A stretch of DNA of 56,927 nucleotides from an uncultured Lachnospiraceae bacterium (GCA_910588405.1 CAJUPT010000016.1:1-56927); one strand, 5' to 3'. Shown: positions 1 through 8,368, numbered from the stretch's first letter. Made by a program: numbers and translations. The notes: a model not told the origin generated them from the sequence alone.

Positions 1-1
1 C

Positions 2-415
2 CAGGCCCAGGTCATTAACATGTTTGAGGATCTGCAGGAGGAGATGGGGCTGACCTACCTGTTTATCGCCCATGACCTTTCTGCCGTGAAGCATATTTCC
101 AACCGGATCGGCGTGATGTATCTGGGCAGGATGGTAGAACTGGCGGACAGCTATGAGCTGATTACCCGTCCGCTGCATCCTTACACGAAAAGCCTGATTT
201 CCGCCATTCCCATCGCGGACCCGAAGGTGGCCCAGAGCAGCAAGCGTATTGTGCTGGAGGGCGATGTGCCAAGTCCTTTAAATCCCCCTTCCGGATGCCG
301 GTTCCGGACCAGATGCCCTTATGCGGATGAACGGTGCGCTGCGGAGGCTCCTCAGTGGCAGGAGGTAGAAAAAGGACATTTTGCCGCATGTCACCATATT
401 GACAAAGTCAATTAA
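2..415 (+). CDS. oppF: oligopeptide ABC transporter ATP-binding protein, C-terminal part (OppF-type)
   Basis: This is the last 137 codons of an ATPase that powers peptide import; the 5' part lies outside the window. The visible protein opens just after the Walker B region with the stretch QAQVINMFEDLQ, then has the H-loop segment LFIAHDLSAVKHIS. It ends with the Cys-rich tail typical of OppD/OppF proteins (GCRFRTRCPYADERC, then a final Cys-His-His). That tail separates the peptide/nickel subfamily from other ABC ATPases. A solute-binding protein of the same system follows 144 bases downstream. OppF rather than OppD is suggested by position next to the binding protein and by the sequence, but the two are hard to tell apart from this fragment. 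Confidence 0.9.
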   Translation, partial: QAQVINMFEDLQEEMGLTYLFIAHDLSAVKHISNRIGVMYLGRMVELADSYELITRPLHPYTKSLISAIPIADPKVAQSSKRIVLEGDVPSPLNPPSGCRFRTRCPYADERCAAEAPQWQEVEKGHFAACHHIDKVN

Positions 416-456
416 ATGTGGTAAACAGTTAGAGGACATATCATATTAATCATGGA

Positions 457-494
457 AAAAACAGTGAGCGGTGTAAACCGCCCGCCGTTTTTCA
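457..494 (+). terminator. hairpin with T-run between oppF and oppA
   Basis: A 12-base arm (462-473 region) pairs with ACCGCCCGCCGT with two mismatches and one G-T pair, is preceded by an A-run and is followed by TTTTTC. It has the form of an intrinsic terminator or attenuator and could let oppA be expressed separately from the upstream transporter genes. The mismatches make it moderate. Confidence 0.5.
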
Positions 495-559
495 TATATC
501 AACAGAGTACTCCCGGAAAGGATCGGGAGCGCTCCGAATGAAAAAGGAGGAACAAAACG

Positions 560-2500
560 ATGAAAAAGAGAGCACTTGCACTCTTGCTGGCATCCGCCAT
601 GGTACTCAGCCTGGCTGCCTGCGGCAAAAAAGCCGACGACAGCACGTCTACGACCGGCGCTGCCGGCGCCGATACGACGGCTGCTGCCGATGGTGTGGAA
701 AATGCCGACGGCACACAGACAGGCGCTGCGGGTGAGAAGATCTTATCCGTACAGATCGGACCGAACCCTGAGACCATCGACCCTGCGTTAAACAGCGCGG
801 TGGACGGCGGAAATATGCTGCTTCACAGCTTTGAGTGTCTGCTGGTTGTAGACAAGGATGGCCAGCTGGCTCCCGGACAGGCGGAGAGCTGGGAGACCTC
901 AGAGGACGGCCTGACCTGGACATTCCATTTAAGAGAGGGCCTGAAATGGTCTGACGGCACCCCTCTGACCGCAAATGACTTTGTTTACAGCTGGAAGAGA
1001 GTCTGCGATCCCATGACCGCCGCTCCTTACGCAGAGACCGTACTGGGCATGGTAGAAGGCTTCAGTGAGGCGATCGGAGGCGATCCGGACGCTCTGAAGG
1101 TAGAAGCTACCGATGACCAGACCCTGGTTGTTACGTTAAGCGCGCCCTGCTCATTCTTCGGCAGTCTGGCAGCATTTGCTACCTTAAGCCCCGTACAGCA
1201 GGCGACCGTTGAAGCGAACGGCGATCAGTGGGCAGTTTCCGCCGAGACATATGTTTCCAACGGACCCTTCTATGTAAGCGAATGGGTACCGAAGTCTTAC
1301 ATCCTGATGAGCAAAAACCCCAACTACTGGAATGCTGACGCAGTTAAGCTGGACGGCATCAAGTTCAATCTGATCGAGGATGCCAACGCCGCTTACAGTG
1401 CGTACCAGACAGAAGAAGTGCTGTTTATCAAGGACGTTCCCACTGAGGAAATCCCTTCCCTGACCGGACAGCCTGACTTCTATGTAGATCCGATTATCGG
1501 TACATATTATCTCAGTGTAAATACACAGAAAGAGCCTTTTAACGACGCAAGAGTACGTAAAGCTTTGAGCCTTGCCATTGACCGTGAGTATGTGGCGAAT
1601 ACCCTGATGCAGGGCACCTACAGCCCCGCAAGCAACTTCATGGGCCCCGGCTGGGTTGATACCGACGGAAGCGCGTTTATTGATAATGCAAACGGCGGAA
1701 AGCCTTATATCGATACGGCAAACCATGAGGCAAACCTGGAAGAAGCGAAGAAGCTGCTGGCGGACGCAGGCTATCCTGACGGCGCAGGCCTGTCCTTTAC
1801 TTATTCCACCAATGATGCCGGCTACCACAGAGTAGTGGCTGAGTACCTGCAGCAGGCATGGAGCGAGCTGGGCATCGACGTTAAGGTTGATATTGTAGAG
1901 TGGGCAAGCTTCACTCCTATGCGTCGGAACGGCGATTATGACGCTTCCCGTAACGGCTGGGTAGGCGATTATGACGATCCTTCCAACATGCTGGATCTGC
2001 TTTACTCCACCAACGGCAACAACGACGGTAAGTTCAGCAACCCTGAATATGATGCCGCTATGGAACTGTCCAGAACGACCCTGGACGCGAAGGAGCGTTC
2101 CGATGCCCTGCATAAGGCAGAGGATATCCTGATGGAAGAAGCCGGATGTATTCCTGTAGCATACTACAATGACTTCTGGTTACAGAGCGATAAGATCGTT
2201 GGGTCCTGGCATTCCGCTTACGGTTACTGGCACTTTATGTATGCCGATATCGTAGAGGGCGGCGCAGGCGCGGCTGGTAATGCAGACGATGCGGAAGCGA
2301 CTACCGCTGCTGCAGAAGGAACCGAGGCTGCAACAACTGAGGCTGCTGACGGAACCGAGGCTGCTGACGGAACCGAGGCTGCGACAACTGAGGCTGCTGA
2401 CGGAACCGAGACTGCGACGACTGAGGCTGCTGACGCTACGGAAGCCGCGACAACCGAAGCTGCTACTACGGAAGCCGCAACTACCGAAGCCGCTGAATAA
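560..2500 (+). CDS. oppA: oligopeptide ABC transporter substrate-binding lipoprotein (OppA-type)
   Basis: Extracellular peptide-capturing lipoprotein (SBP family 5), 646 aa. The N-terminus is a lipoprotein signal with lipobox LAAC, so Cys21 would be lipidated. A short Ala/Thr/Asp/Gly-rich spacer follows, then the family 5 core with motifs such as NPETIDPALNSA, EGLKWSDGTPLTANDFVYSWKR and KNPNYWN. The ribosome binding site AAAGGAGG lies just before the ATG. The last ~75 residues, about 574-646, are an unusual tail of imperfect repeats of TEAADGTEAATTEAA type with no binding-domain role that I can see. An intrinsic terminator closes the unit at 2543-2575. The oppF gene fragment upstream supports the assignment. 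Confidence 0.93.
   Translation: MKKRALALLLASAMVLSLAACGKKADDSTSTTGAAGADTTAAADGVENADGTQTGAAGEKILSVQIGPNPETIDPALNSAVDGGNMLLHSFECLLVVDKDGQLAPGQAESWETSEDGLTWTFHLREGLKWSDGTPLTANDFVYSWKRVCDPMTAAPYAETVLGMVEGFSEAIGGDPDALKVEATDDQTLVVTLSAPCSFFGSLAAFATLSPVQQATVEANGDQWAVSAETYVSNGPFYVSEWVPKSYILMSKNPNYWNADAVKLDGIKFNLIEDANAAYSAYQTEEVLFIKDVPTEEIPSLTGQPDFYVDPIIGTYYLSVNTQKEPFNDARVRKALSLAIDREYVANTLMQGTYSPASNFMGPGWVDTDGSAFIDNANGGKPYIDTANHEANLEEAKKLLADAGYPDGAGLSFTYSTNDAGYHRVVAEYLQQAWSELGIDVKVDIVEWASFTPMRRNGDYDASRNGWVGDYDDPSNMLDLLYSTNGNNDGKFSNPEYDAAMELSRTTLDAKERSDALHKAEDILMEEAGCIPVAYYNDFWLQSDKIVGSWHSAYGYWHFMYADIVEGGAGAAGNADDAEATTAAAEGTEAATTEAADGTEAADGTEAATTEAADGTETATTEAADATEAATTEAATTEAATTEAAE
2280..2497 (+). repeat. 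imperfect tandem repeat encoding the Ala/Thr/Glu tail of OppA
   Basis: Repeated units of about 18-24 bases built on GAGGCTGCTGACGGAACC and GAGGCTGCGACAACT variants. They encode the low-complexity C-terminus of the binding protein. The units differ by third-position changes and by whole-unit gain or loss, so the tract is likely to vary in length between strains. Confidence 0.75.
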
Positions 2501-2542
2501 GTAAAAGAGCAATAGCGTTAAAATAACGTTTTATGTTTTGGG

Positions 2543-2575
2543 AAAGGCCGCAATGTTATTGTTGCGGTCTTTTTC
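2543..2575 (+). terminator. intrinsic terminator after oppA
   Basis: GGCCGCAA (2546-2553) pairs with TTGCGGTC (2562-2569) around an 8-base loop and is followed by a T-run (2570-2574). The A-rich bases just before the stem complete the usual form. Confidence 0.85.
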
Positions 2576-2606
2576 CGGATAATGTTTTTTGCAAATTAAA
2601 AAAATG

Positions 2607-2659
2607 TTGACAAAAGTCCGAACTCAGACTATAGTATAAAGGTCTGCGTTCGGACTTTT
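2607..2659 (+). promoter_or_regulatory. promoter with embedded 18-bp inverted repeat (MarR-type operator or hairpin)
   Basis: TTGACA (2607-2612), a 17-base spacer and TATAGT (2630-2635) form a near-consensus sigma-A promoter. An inverted repeat with arms at 2612-2629 and 2642-2659 has one mismatch in 18 and a 12-base centre that holds the -10 box, so a bound repressor would block RNA polymerase. The right arm runs into a T-run (2656-2660), so transcripts entering from oppA would also see a terminator-like hairpin. The next gene encodes a MarR protein, which makes auto-repression the simplest reading. Confidence 0.75.
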
Positions 2660-2791
2660 TATGTTACAGGTACATTTTTGAGCGGAATGGCCTGTTGATC
2701 AGCGTAAAGGCAGGAATTTGTTTATCAGCAGATTTTCTGCCACAGTACGTTTCGCAGAACAGCGTATCATTTTTCAGGAGGATCGTTATAA

Positions 2792-3235
2792 ATGATAAAA
2801 GAATCCCACATTGGCAGCAAGCTGTCAGAGTATAACAGAATTATGAAGGAAAATGATGAGGTTTACCGTGATCTGGCAAAAACTTTGGGATTATCTGAAA
2901 GCGTTTTTTGGATATTGTACGCATTGAGAGCAGAGGATGCCGCTGTCCAGAGTGAGATATGCGCCTGTATGCACCAGCCGAAACAGACAGTAAATTCAGC
3001 GCTGAAGAAAATGGATGCCGACGGATATATTGAATTGACCTGTGGCGGTAATCGTCGGAGCAAACGGATAATATTGACAGAAAAAGGGGACGCCCTCTGT
3101 AAAAGAACTGTTGACAAAGTGATTGCGATCGAATGCGCTGCCCTGAACGAGATGCCGGAGGAAGAACTGGAATTGTTTTTATCTCTGTTCAGGAAATATA
3201 CGGCTCTTTTAAAAGAAAGAAGAGCGGGACTGTAG
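2792..3235 (+). CDS. MarR family transcriptional regulator
   Basis: Winged-helix repressor of 147 aa, the usual MarR length. The DNA-binding part spans about residues 35-105: a helix-turn-helix with AEDAAVQSEICACMHQPKQT followed by a wing near GNRRSKRIILTEKG. The N- and C-terminal helices should form the dimer interface. AGGAGG sits 9 bases before the ATG. It is 24 bases upstream of a MATE exporter in the same direction, the classical arrangement of a drug- or metabolite-sensing repressor with its efflux pump. It probably binds the palindrome in its own promoter at 2612-2659. The ligand is unknown. Confidence 0.85.
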   Translation: MIKESHIGSKLSEYNRIMKENDEVYRDLAKTLGLSESVFWILYALRAEDAAVQSEICACMHQPKQTVNSALKKMDADGYIELTCGGNRRSKRIILTEKGDALCKRTVDKVIAIECAALNEMPEEELELFLSLFRKYTALLKERRAGL

Positions 3236-3259
3236 CAGAACTATAAATAGGAGGAAGTA

Positions 3260-4591
3260 ATGAACATACAATTATCTGAACATTTTACTTACAAAAAATT
3301 ATTTCGCTTCTGTCTTCCTACGATTGCCATGATGCTGTGTACTTCCATATACGGCATTGTGGACGGCTTTTTTGTTTCAAATTATGTGGGGAAGACGGCA
3401 TTTGCGGCGGTGAATCTGATTATGCCGTTCCTGATGATACTGGCCTGCTTTGGGTTTATGATCGGTACCGGCGGCAGCGCCCTAGTGGGAAAGACGCTGG
3501 GAGAGGGAAACCGGGAGAAGGCCAACCGGTATTTCACCATGATGGTGTATCTTACATTGATTTTGGGCGTGATGATGTCGGTGCTTGGCATTATCTTTAT
3601 GCGGCCGATTTCCTATATGCTGGGGGCCTCTGAGGACATGATTGAGGACTGCGTGCTGTACGGCAGGATTATCAACGGATTTAACTGGGCATTTATGTTT
3701 CAGTATCTGTTTCAGAGCTTTCTGGTTACGGCGGAAAAGCCGCAGCTGGGATTTATCGTGACCGTTTCCGCCGGCGTGACAAATATGGTACTGGACGCCT
3801 TGTTTGTGGCGGTTTTTGACTGGGGAATCGCAGGGGCAGCCTGGGCTTCAATCATCGGCCAGTGCATAGGCGGTCTTCTGCCCCTGATTTATTTCCTGCG
3901 TCCCAACAGCAGCCTGCTCCGTCTGACAAAGACAAGGCTGGAAGCCAGGCCGCTGCTCAAAGCCTGCCTGAACGGCTCCTCCGAGCTGATGACCAATATC
4001 TCCGCATCCTTCGTGGGAATGCTGTACAACTTTCAGCTGTTAAAATATGCCGGGGAAAACGGCGTGGCCGCTTATGGGGTAGTGATGTACACCCAGATGA
4101 TTTTTGCCGCGATTTTTCTCGGCTATACCGTGGGGACAGCCCCGATCATCAGCTATCATTACGGTGCGGGTCATCATGACGAGCTGAAAAACATGCTGAA
4201 AAAAAGTGTGGTCATTATGGTGGGAGGCGGCGTGGCCATGCTGCTTTTAGCCTGGACGCTTGCGGGCCCTCTTGCAGGGCTGTTCGTGGGGTATGACCCG
4301 GAGCTGCAGGAGATGACAAAAGGCGCCCTTACCATTTACGCCTATGCCTTTTTGCTGTTCGGATTTAATATATTCGCCTCAGCCTTTTTCACAGCCCTGA
4401 ATAACGGCGGCGTATCGGCGGCAATCGCGTTCCTGCGGACGCTGGTGTTTCAGACTCTGGCAGTATTGCTTCTGCCTGCCCTGCTGGGCCTTAACGGAAT
4501 CTGGTGGGCGGTGACGGCGGCGGAAGGATTGGCTTTGGTGGTTTCCATAGCGTTTATTGTTGGAAAACGGAAACAGTATCATTACTGGTAA
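3260..4591 (+). CDS. MATE family multidrug efflux transporter
   Basis: Cation-coupled antiporter of the MATE family (443 aa; members are usually 440-460 aa) in the cytoplasmic membrane, with about 12 hydrophobic helices in two similar halves. MATE features include an N-terminal SEHFTYKKLFRFCLPTIAMMLCTSIYGIVDGFFVSNYVG segment and the matching mid-protein region SSELMTNISASFVGMLYN that opens the second half. AGGAGG is placed well before the ATG. It is co-transcribed with the MarR regulator upstream and ends 19 bases from a convergent MATE gene. The substrate cannot be read from the sequence. Confidence 0.9.
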   Translation: MNIQLSEHFTYKKLFRFCLPTIAMMLCTSIYGIVDGFFVSNYVGKTAFAAVNLIMPFLMILACFGFMIGTGGSALVGKTLGEGNREKANRYFTMMVYLTLILGVMMSVLGIIFMRPISYMLGASEDMIEDCVLYGRIINGFNWAFMFQYLFQSFLVTAEKPQLGFIVTVSAGVTNMVLDALFVAVFDWGIAGAAWASIIGQCIGGLLPLIYFLRPNSSLLRLTKTRLEARPLLKACLNGSSELMTNISASFVGMLYNFQLLKYAGENGVAAYGVVMYTQMIFAAIFLGYTVGTAPIISYHYGAGHHDELKNMLKKSVVIMVGGGVAMLLLAWTLAGPLAGLFVGYDPELQEMTKGALTIYAYAFLLFGFNIFASAFFTALNNGGVSAAIAFLRTLVFQTLAVLLLPALLGLNGIWWAVTAAEGLALVVSIAFIVGKRKQYHYW

Positions 4592-4610
4592 TGCCGGCCG
4601 GTATGTCGGG

Positions 4611-5960
4611 TCAAGTTTTTTGTCCCAGGTATTTTTTCGCGATGACAACATAACTGCATATCAGCACCACATCCGCTCCGATCCAGGCTGCGATCTCGGC
4701 GTAGAAGATGCCGGTTTGTCCGATGGCGCCGGGAAGGAGGATGGCTGCTATGGTCCGCATAATGAATTCTACAATGCCGGAAACCATGGGCAGCAGCGTA
4801 TTTCCCATGCCCTGGATGGCGGAGCGCACGATGTGGAGCAGATACAGCACCGGCAGGAAAATACTCATAATGGCCAGATAAAGATAAGCAATCTCCATAG
4901 CCATGGCGGTTTCCTGAGGTGTACCGGAGATAAAACAGCCCAGGATCAGTTTTCCGAACAGGAGCATGGCGGCGGCGATTCCGACGGAGGTGGCCAGGGC
5001 GATCAGAAGCGCGGAGCGCATCCCCTGGCGGATACGCTTATATTTTCCTGCGCCCAGGTTCTGGCCTACATAGGTAATCATGGCGTAGCCGTAAGAGGTG
5101 GCGGCGACTTCCAGAACGCCGTACAGCTTATTGCTGGCGGTATATCCGGCGATAAAGATGACGCCAAAGCCGTTGATGATAAACTGAAGGATCATGCCGC
5201 CCACGGCAATGATGCAGTTCTGGAACGCCATGGGAGCGCCTAACAGCAGCAAGCGGGGAACCAGCCGGGCATTTAAACGGAAATTGTCCGGAACCATGCG
5301 CAGGATCTCGATTTTTCTGATATGATAGACACAGTACAGGCCGGAGATCAGCTGGGCGATCAGTGTCGCCGCCGCCGCGCCTGCGATGCCCCAGCAAAAT
5401 ACCAGCACAAAGAGCAGATCCAGAGCGATATTCGTGAAAGAGGCCACCACCATGGCGTGCAGCGGCGTTTTTCCATCTCCAAGGGAGCGCAGGATACAGG
5501 CCAGCAGGTTATAGGCCATAACGACCGGGACGCCCAGAAACATCATTCTTAAGTAAAGCAGGGTGTCGGGCAGGATCGTTTCCGGCGTCTGCAAAAGAAG
5601 GAGCACCGGCCTTGCGGCCAGCTGGCCTGCTCCGGTTAACAGCAGGGAAAAAAGAAGGGAAAGAACCCCTGCGTTTCCGATTACGTCCCGTAGTTTTTCA
5701 TACTTCTTTGCTCCGAATTCCTGGGCCATCAAAATGGCGAAGCCCTGGGCAAAGCCCTGAATAATGCCCAGCATCATCCAGTTCAGCCAGTCTGCCGCGC
5801 CAAGGGCCGCCAGGGCGCCCACGCCAAGAAATTTTCCCACCACCATGGTGTCCACTACCGTATAAAGCTGCTGAAATACATTGCCCAGCATCAGCGGCAG
5901 CGCAAATGTAAAAATCAGTTTCCCAGGCTTGCCTGCGGTCATATTTTTAATCTGTGCCAT
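4611..5960 (-). CDS. second MATE family efflux transporter
   Basis: Minus-strand MATE transporter of about 449 aa with the family start MAQIKNMTAGKPGKLIF, then FALPLMLGNVFQQLYTVVDT and VGKFLGVGALAALGA, motifs typical of the clostridial DinF/NorM-like branch. An ATG at 5972 would add four residues, but the GGAG at 5967-5970 fits the ATG at 5960 better. It belongs to a different branch from the neighbour at 3260, so the two are not a recent tandem duplication. A 16-bp direct repeat spans the start (see 5943-5990). The convergent neighbour leaves only 19 bases between the stop codons. Confidence 0.9.
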   Translation of the reverse strand: MAQIKNMTAGKPGKLIFTFALPLMLGNVFQQLYTVVDTMVVGKFLGVGALAALGAADWLNWMMLGIIQGFAQGFAILMAQEFGAKKYEKLRDVIGNAGVLSLLFSLLLTGAGQLAARPVLLLLQTPETILPDTLLYLRMMFLGVPVVMAYNLLACILRSLGDGKTPLHAMVVASFTNIALDLLFVLVFCWGIAGAAAATLIAQLISGLYCVYHIRKIEILRMVPDNFRLNARLVPRLLLLGAPMAFQNCIIAVGGMILQFIINGFGVIFIAGYTASNKLYGVLEVAATSYGYAMITYVGQNLGAGKYKRIRQGMRSALLIALATSVGIAAAMLLFGKLILGCFISGTPQETAMAMEIAYLYLAIMSIFLPVLYLLHIVRSAIQGMGNTLLPMVSGIVEFIMRTIAAILLPGAIGQTGIFYAEIAAWIGADVVLICSYVVIAKKYLGQKT

Positions 5961-5990
5961 CGTATTCTCCATTTATTTTTAATCTGTGCC
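5943..5990. repeat. 16-bp direct repeat across the start of the minus-strand MATE gene
   Basis: The bases ATTTTTAATCTGTGCC occur at 5943-5958 and again at 5975-5990, 32 bases apart. One copy lies inside the first codons of the gene and the other in its leader, so a short local duplication carried the 5' end of the coding region into the untranslated region. Confidence 0.8.
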
Positions 5991-6022
5991 GACAGACAAC
6001 GGATGCCGGCGGCAATGCTGTT

Positions 6023-6050
6023 ACTATATCATAAACGGAAGGATTTGAAA
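6023..6050 (-). promoter_or_regulatory. likely promoter of the minus-strand MATE gene
   Basis: Read on the minus strand: TTTCAA (6050-6045), a 16-base spacer and an extended -10 TGATATAGT (TATAGT at 6028-6023). The -35 box is weak; the extended -10 carries most of the signal. Confidence 0.4.
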
Positions 6051-6102
6051 ACTGTTTTCAGGGATGCGGATTATTTTACGGTATTTACCAGATAAAATAA
6101 GC

Positions 6103-6250
6103 TTGTGCATTTGCGGTATCTGTGGTAAACTATCTGCACGAGGCAAGGATACGGACCGGGTTTGACAGACAAAGCCCGGAGACAGGCTCTTTCGGAACCC
6201 ACGATAAGAGATAGCCGCCGTCAAAACGACTATGCCGAAAAATTTTCGGG
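6103..6250 (+). promoter_or_regulatory. pabA promoter and structured leader
   Basis: TTGTGC (6103-6108), 17 bases and TAAACT (6126-6131) give a modest promoter. The ~130-base leader holds a CCGGG...CCCGG hairpin near 6157-6180 and a perfect 7-bp palindromic hairpin, CCGAAAA/TTTTCGG (6235-6249), just before the ribosome binding site. No riboswitch class could be assigned with confidence. Confidence 0.35.
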
Positions 6251-6266
6251 AAAGTGAGGACGGCCT

Positions 6267-6860
6267 GTGTATTTTATGCTGGATAATTACGATTCTTTTG
6301 TCTACAACCTGTCGGCTTATTTCAGAGAGCTGGGACAGGATATTCTTGTAAGGCGTGACGATGAGATCACCCTTTCTGAGATTGAGGCTTTGCGGCCGGA
6401 GGGGATCATTCTTTCTCCCGGGCCGGGAAAACCGTCGGAGGCAGCGGCATCGCTGCGGATTCTGGACAAATTTAAAGGGAAAATACCGATTTTAGGCGTG
6501 TGTCTGGGCCATCAGGTCATAGGACATTATTTTGGCGCTTCCGTGAAAAAAGGAAGCCTGCCGATGCATGGAAAAGTAACGGAGATCACCCATTGCAAGA
6601 CAGGGATGTTTGCCGGGCTGCCCCAGGCATTCCGGGTGACCCGGTACCATTCTCTGGTAGTGGAGCGGGAGGGACTGCCCTCGTTCCTGTCAGTGGACGC
6701 CAGCGCAGGGGAAGGCGTTATCATGGGAATTTCCCACAAATCCCTCCCTGTTTACGGCGTACAGTTTCATCCGGAGGCAGTGCTGACGGAATATGGTCAG
6801 GAGCTTCTTTGCAACTTTATAAAAATTTGCGCAAAGTGGAGGGGAGTTGCAAAACTGTAA
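6267..6860 (+). CDS. pabA: aminodeoxychorismate synthase glutamine amidotransferase subunit (PabA)
   Basis: Class I glutamine amidotransferase, 197 aa. It releases ammonia from glutamine and passes it to PabB for making 4-amino-4-deoxychorismate. The catalytic triad is visible: Cys79 in GVCLGHQ, and His168 and Glu170 in FHPEAV. The N-terminal MLDNYDSFVYNL and the SPGPGKP oxyanion region are typical of PabA/TrpG. The start is GTG with AGTGAGGA six bases upstream; an internal ATG at 6276 would be too far from it. PabA and TrpG cannot be separated on this sequence alone. The PabB (PIKGT type) and PabC genes that follow make folate synthesis the main role, and no trp genes are present. Confidence 0.9.
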   Translation: MYFMLDNYDSFVYNLSAYFRELGQDILVRRDDEITLSEIEALRPEGIILSPGPGKPSEAAASLRILDKFKGKIPILGVCLGHQVIGHYFGASVKKGSLPMHGKVTEITHCKTGMFAGLPQAFRVTRYHSLVVEREGLPSFLSVDASAGEGVIMGISHKSLPVYGVQFHPEAVLTEYGQELLCNFIKICAKWRGVAKL

Positions 6861-6970
6861 TAAAAACAGCAACGGACCGTACAAGCCCCGGGAGGATTTG
6901 CTGACACAAATGCGGCAGAAAATTCTCCCAGATTAAGGGGGCTTGGAAGGGGAGCTGCGGGACTGTAGTT
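6841..6970 (+). repeat. nested-hairpin intergenic repeat, copy A (before pabB)
   Basis: One of three related elements (others at 29009 and 30626). The outer stem CAAGCCCC (6882-6889) pairs perfectly with GGGGCTTG (6938-6945). The inner hairpin spans 6890-6929, with arms starting GGGAG and ending CTCCC. Both ends carry GAGTTGC/GAGCTGCGGGACTG-type sequence. The right end abuts the pabB ribosome binding site. The other copies keep the pairing but not the bases. Confidence 0.75.
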
Positions 6971-6982
6971 AAGGGAGATATT

Positions 6983-8368
6983 ATGAAAAATTTGTCTGGG
7001 ACTGCGATGCCCAAAAGAACGATCCGGATGATGAAGGACTTTCCGCCGATTCATCGAATTTTTGACTTGTTCGCAGAAGAGGAAATGGCGGTGTTTCTTG
7101 ATTCCTCTCTGCAAAATGCTCTGGGGCGCTATTCGGTTATCGGTCTGTTTCCGTACCTTACGCTAGTGAAAGGAGAGACTTTTACGGTAAACGGCGTGGA
7201 ATGTGAGCAGTCTTTTGAGGAATATGTAAAGGAATACCTGAACAGCCACAGAGAAGAGAATCCCACAACGCTTCCCATTGTCTCCGGCGCTGTCGGGTAC
7301 TTTTCCTATGATTATGGGAGAGAAAAAGAAGGGGTGAGAAGCAGGCATCGGAAAAAAGTGGAGATCCCGGATTGTATTCTCTGCTTTTATGACCTGTTTA
7401 TCGTGGAGGATCACAGCGCCCATACGCTGTATCTGATCGGGAATGGGAATCTGAAAGACAGCCGGAGGATGACAGAGGAGCTGCTGCTGCGGATTCGGGG
7501 AATCACGGAAGCGGATTGGAAAGAAGAAAACCGCAGGGAAAGCCGCAGAATTACCGTGGAGGCAAATTTTGAGAAAAAGGAATATTTAACAGCAGTGGAG
7601 GATACGATCCGCCATATCGTGGAAGGGGATATTTATATTATGAATATGACCCAGCAATTGAGCGTGTCCGGTGAGAGCGGGCCTTACCAGGTATTCAGGC
7701 GGCTGCGCCGGGAAAATCCCTCTCCCTTCGGCGGATATTTTCAATATGGGGATTTTCAGATTATCTGCGCTTCGCCGGAGCGGTTTTTACAGATGCAAAA
7801 CGGGCATGTGATGACACGGCCCATCAAGGGAACGAGGAAACGGGGGACGACGCCGGAGGAAGACGAAGCGCTGAAAAAAGAGCTGGCGGATTCGGAAAAA
7901 GATAAAAGCGAGCTGCTGATGATCGTGGATCTGGAGCGAAATGATCTGAACCGGGTATGCGTGCCGGGCAGCGTGAAGGTGACGGAGCTGTTTCAGGTGG
8001 AAACCTATGCCACCGTTTTTCATCTGGTGGCAAATGTGGAGGGGGATCTGGAAGAAGGGAAAAACGTGATGGATTTGATCGAGGCGGCTTTCCCCGGCGG
8101 GTCCATTACAGGCGCTCCCAAGCTGCGCGCCATGGAGATCATCGACGGGCTGGAGCACGACAGGAGAAATCTCTACACAGGTTCCATCGGATATCTGACC
8201 CTTTCAGGAGACTGTGATCTGAATATCGTGATCAGGACGGCGCTGCACAAAGACGGCGTATACCAGATCGGCGTAGGCGGCGGCATCACCTGCGAGTCGG
8301 AACTGGAATTTGAATATGAAGAAACACTGCAGAAAGCGAAGGCTCTATTGGAAGCTATACAGGGATGA
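6983..8368 (+). CDS. pabB: aminodeoxychorismate synthase component I (PabB)
   Basis: Chorismate-binding enzyme of 461 aa that aminates chorismate to 4-amino-4-deoxychorismate with PabA. The motif RPIKGTRKRG contains Lys282, the lysine characteristic of PabB; anthranilate synthase TrpE has PIAGT at this place. The C-terminal chorismate core is complete, with FPGGSITGAPKLRAMEII, then GSIGYL and GVGGGIT. The start has AAGGGAG five bases upstream. The gene is separated from pabA by a structured repeat element and is followed directly by pabC. This reads as a functional, full-length enzyme. Confidence 0.93.
   Translation: MKNLSGTAMPKRTIRMMKDFPPIHRIFDLFAEEEMAVFLDSSLQNALGRYSVIGLFPYLTLVKGETFTVNGVECEQSFEEYVKEYLNSHREENPTTLPIVSGAVGYFSYDYGREKEGVRSRHRKKVEIPDCILCFYDLFIVEDHSAHTLYLIGNGNLKDSRRMTEELLLRIRGITEADWKEENRRESRRITVEANFEKKEYLTAVEDTIRHIVEGDIYIMNMTQQLSVSGESGPYQVFRRLRRENPSPFGGYFQYGDFQIICASPERFLQMQNGHVMTRPIKGTRKRGTTPEEDEALKKELADSEKDKSELLMIVDLERNDLNRVCVPGSVKVTELFQVETYATVFHLVANVEGDLEEGKNVMDLIEAAFPGGSITGAPKLRAMEIIDGLEHDRRNLYTGSIGYLTLSGDCDLNIVIRTALHKDGVYQIGVGGGITCESELEFEYEETLQKAKALLEAIQG

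Noticed and set aside
1184..2113. A 309-codon open frame on the minus strand inside oppA
   Set aside because: It is a shadow of the oppA codon pattern, has no ribosome binding site, and the translation has no recognisable domain.
2260..2500. CRISPR-like array in the repetitive end of oppA
   Set aside because: The units have no spacers, stay in frame and encode a protein tail.
3221..3256. A fourth copy of the nested-hairpin repeat after the MarR gene
   Set aside because: GCGGGACTGTAG and AGAACT resemble the repeat ends, but no hairpin core is present and part of the match is coding sequence.
6150..6250. c-di-GMP-I riboswitch before pabA
   Set aside because: Only isolated segments look similar; the conserved core and the paired helices could not be drawn. 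Kept as a low-interest leader finding only.
6267..8368. Anthranilate synthase (TrpG/TrpE) instead of PabA/PabB
   Set aside because: The large subunit has PIKGT, the PabB form, and a PabC-type lyase follows; no trp genes are present.
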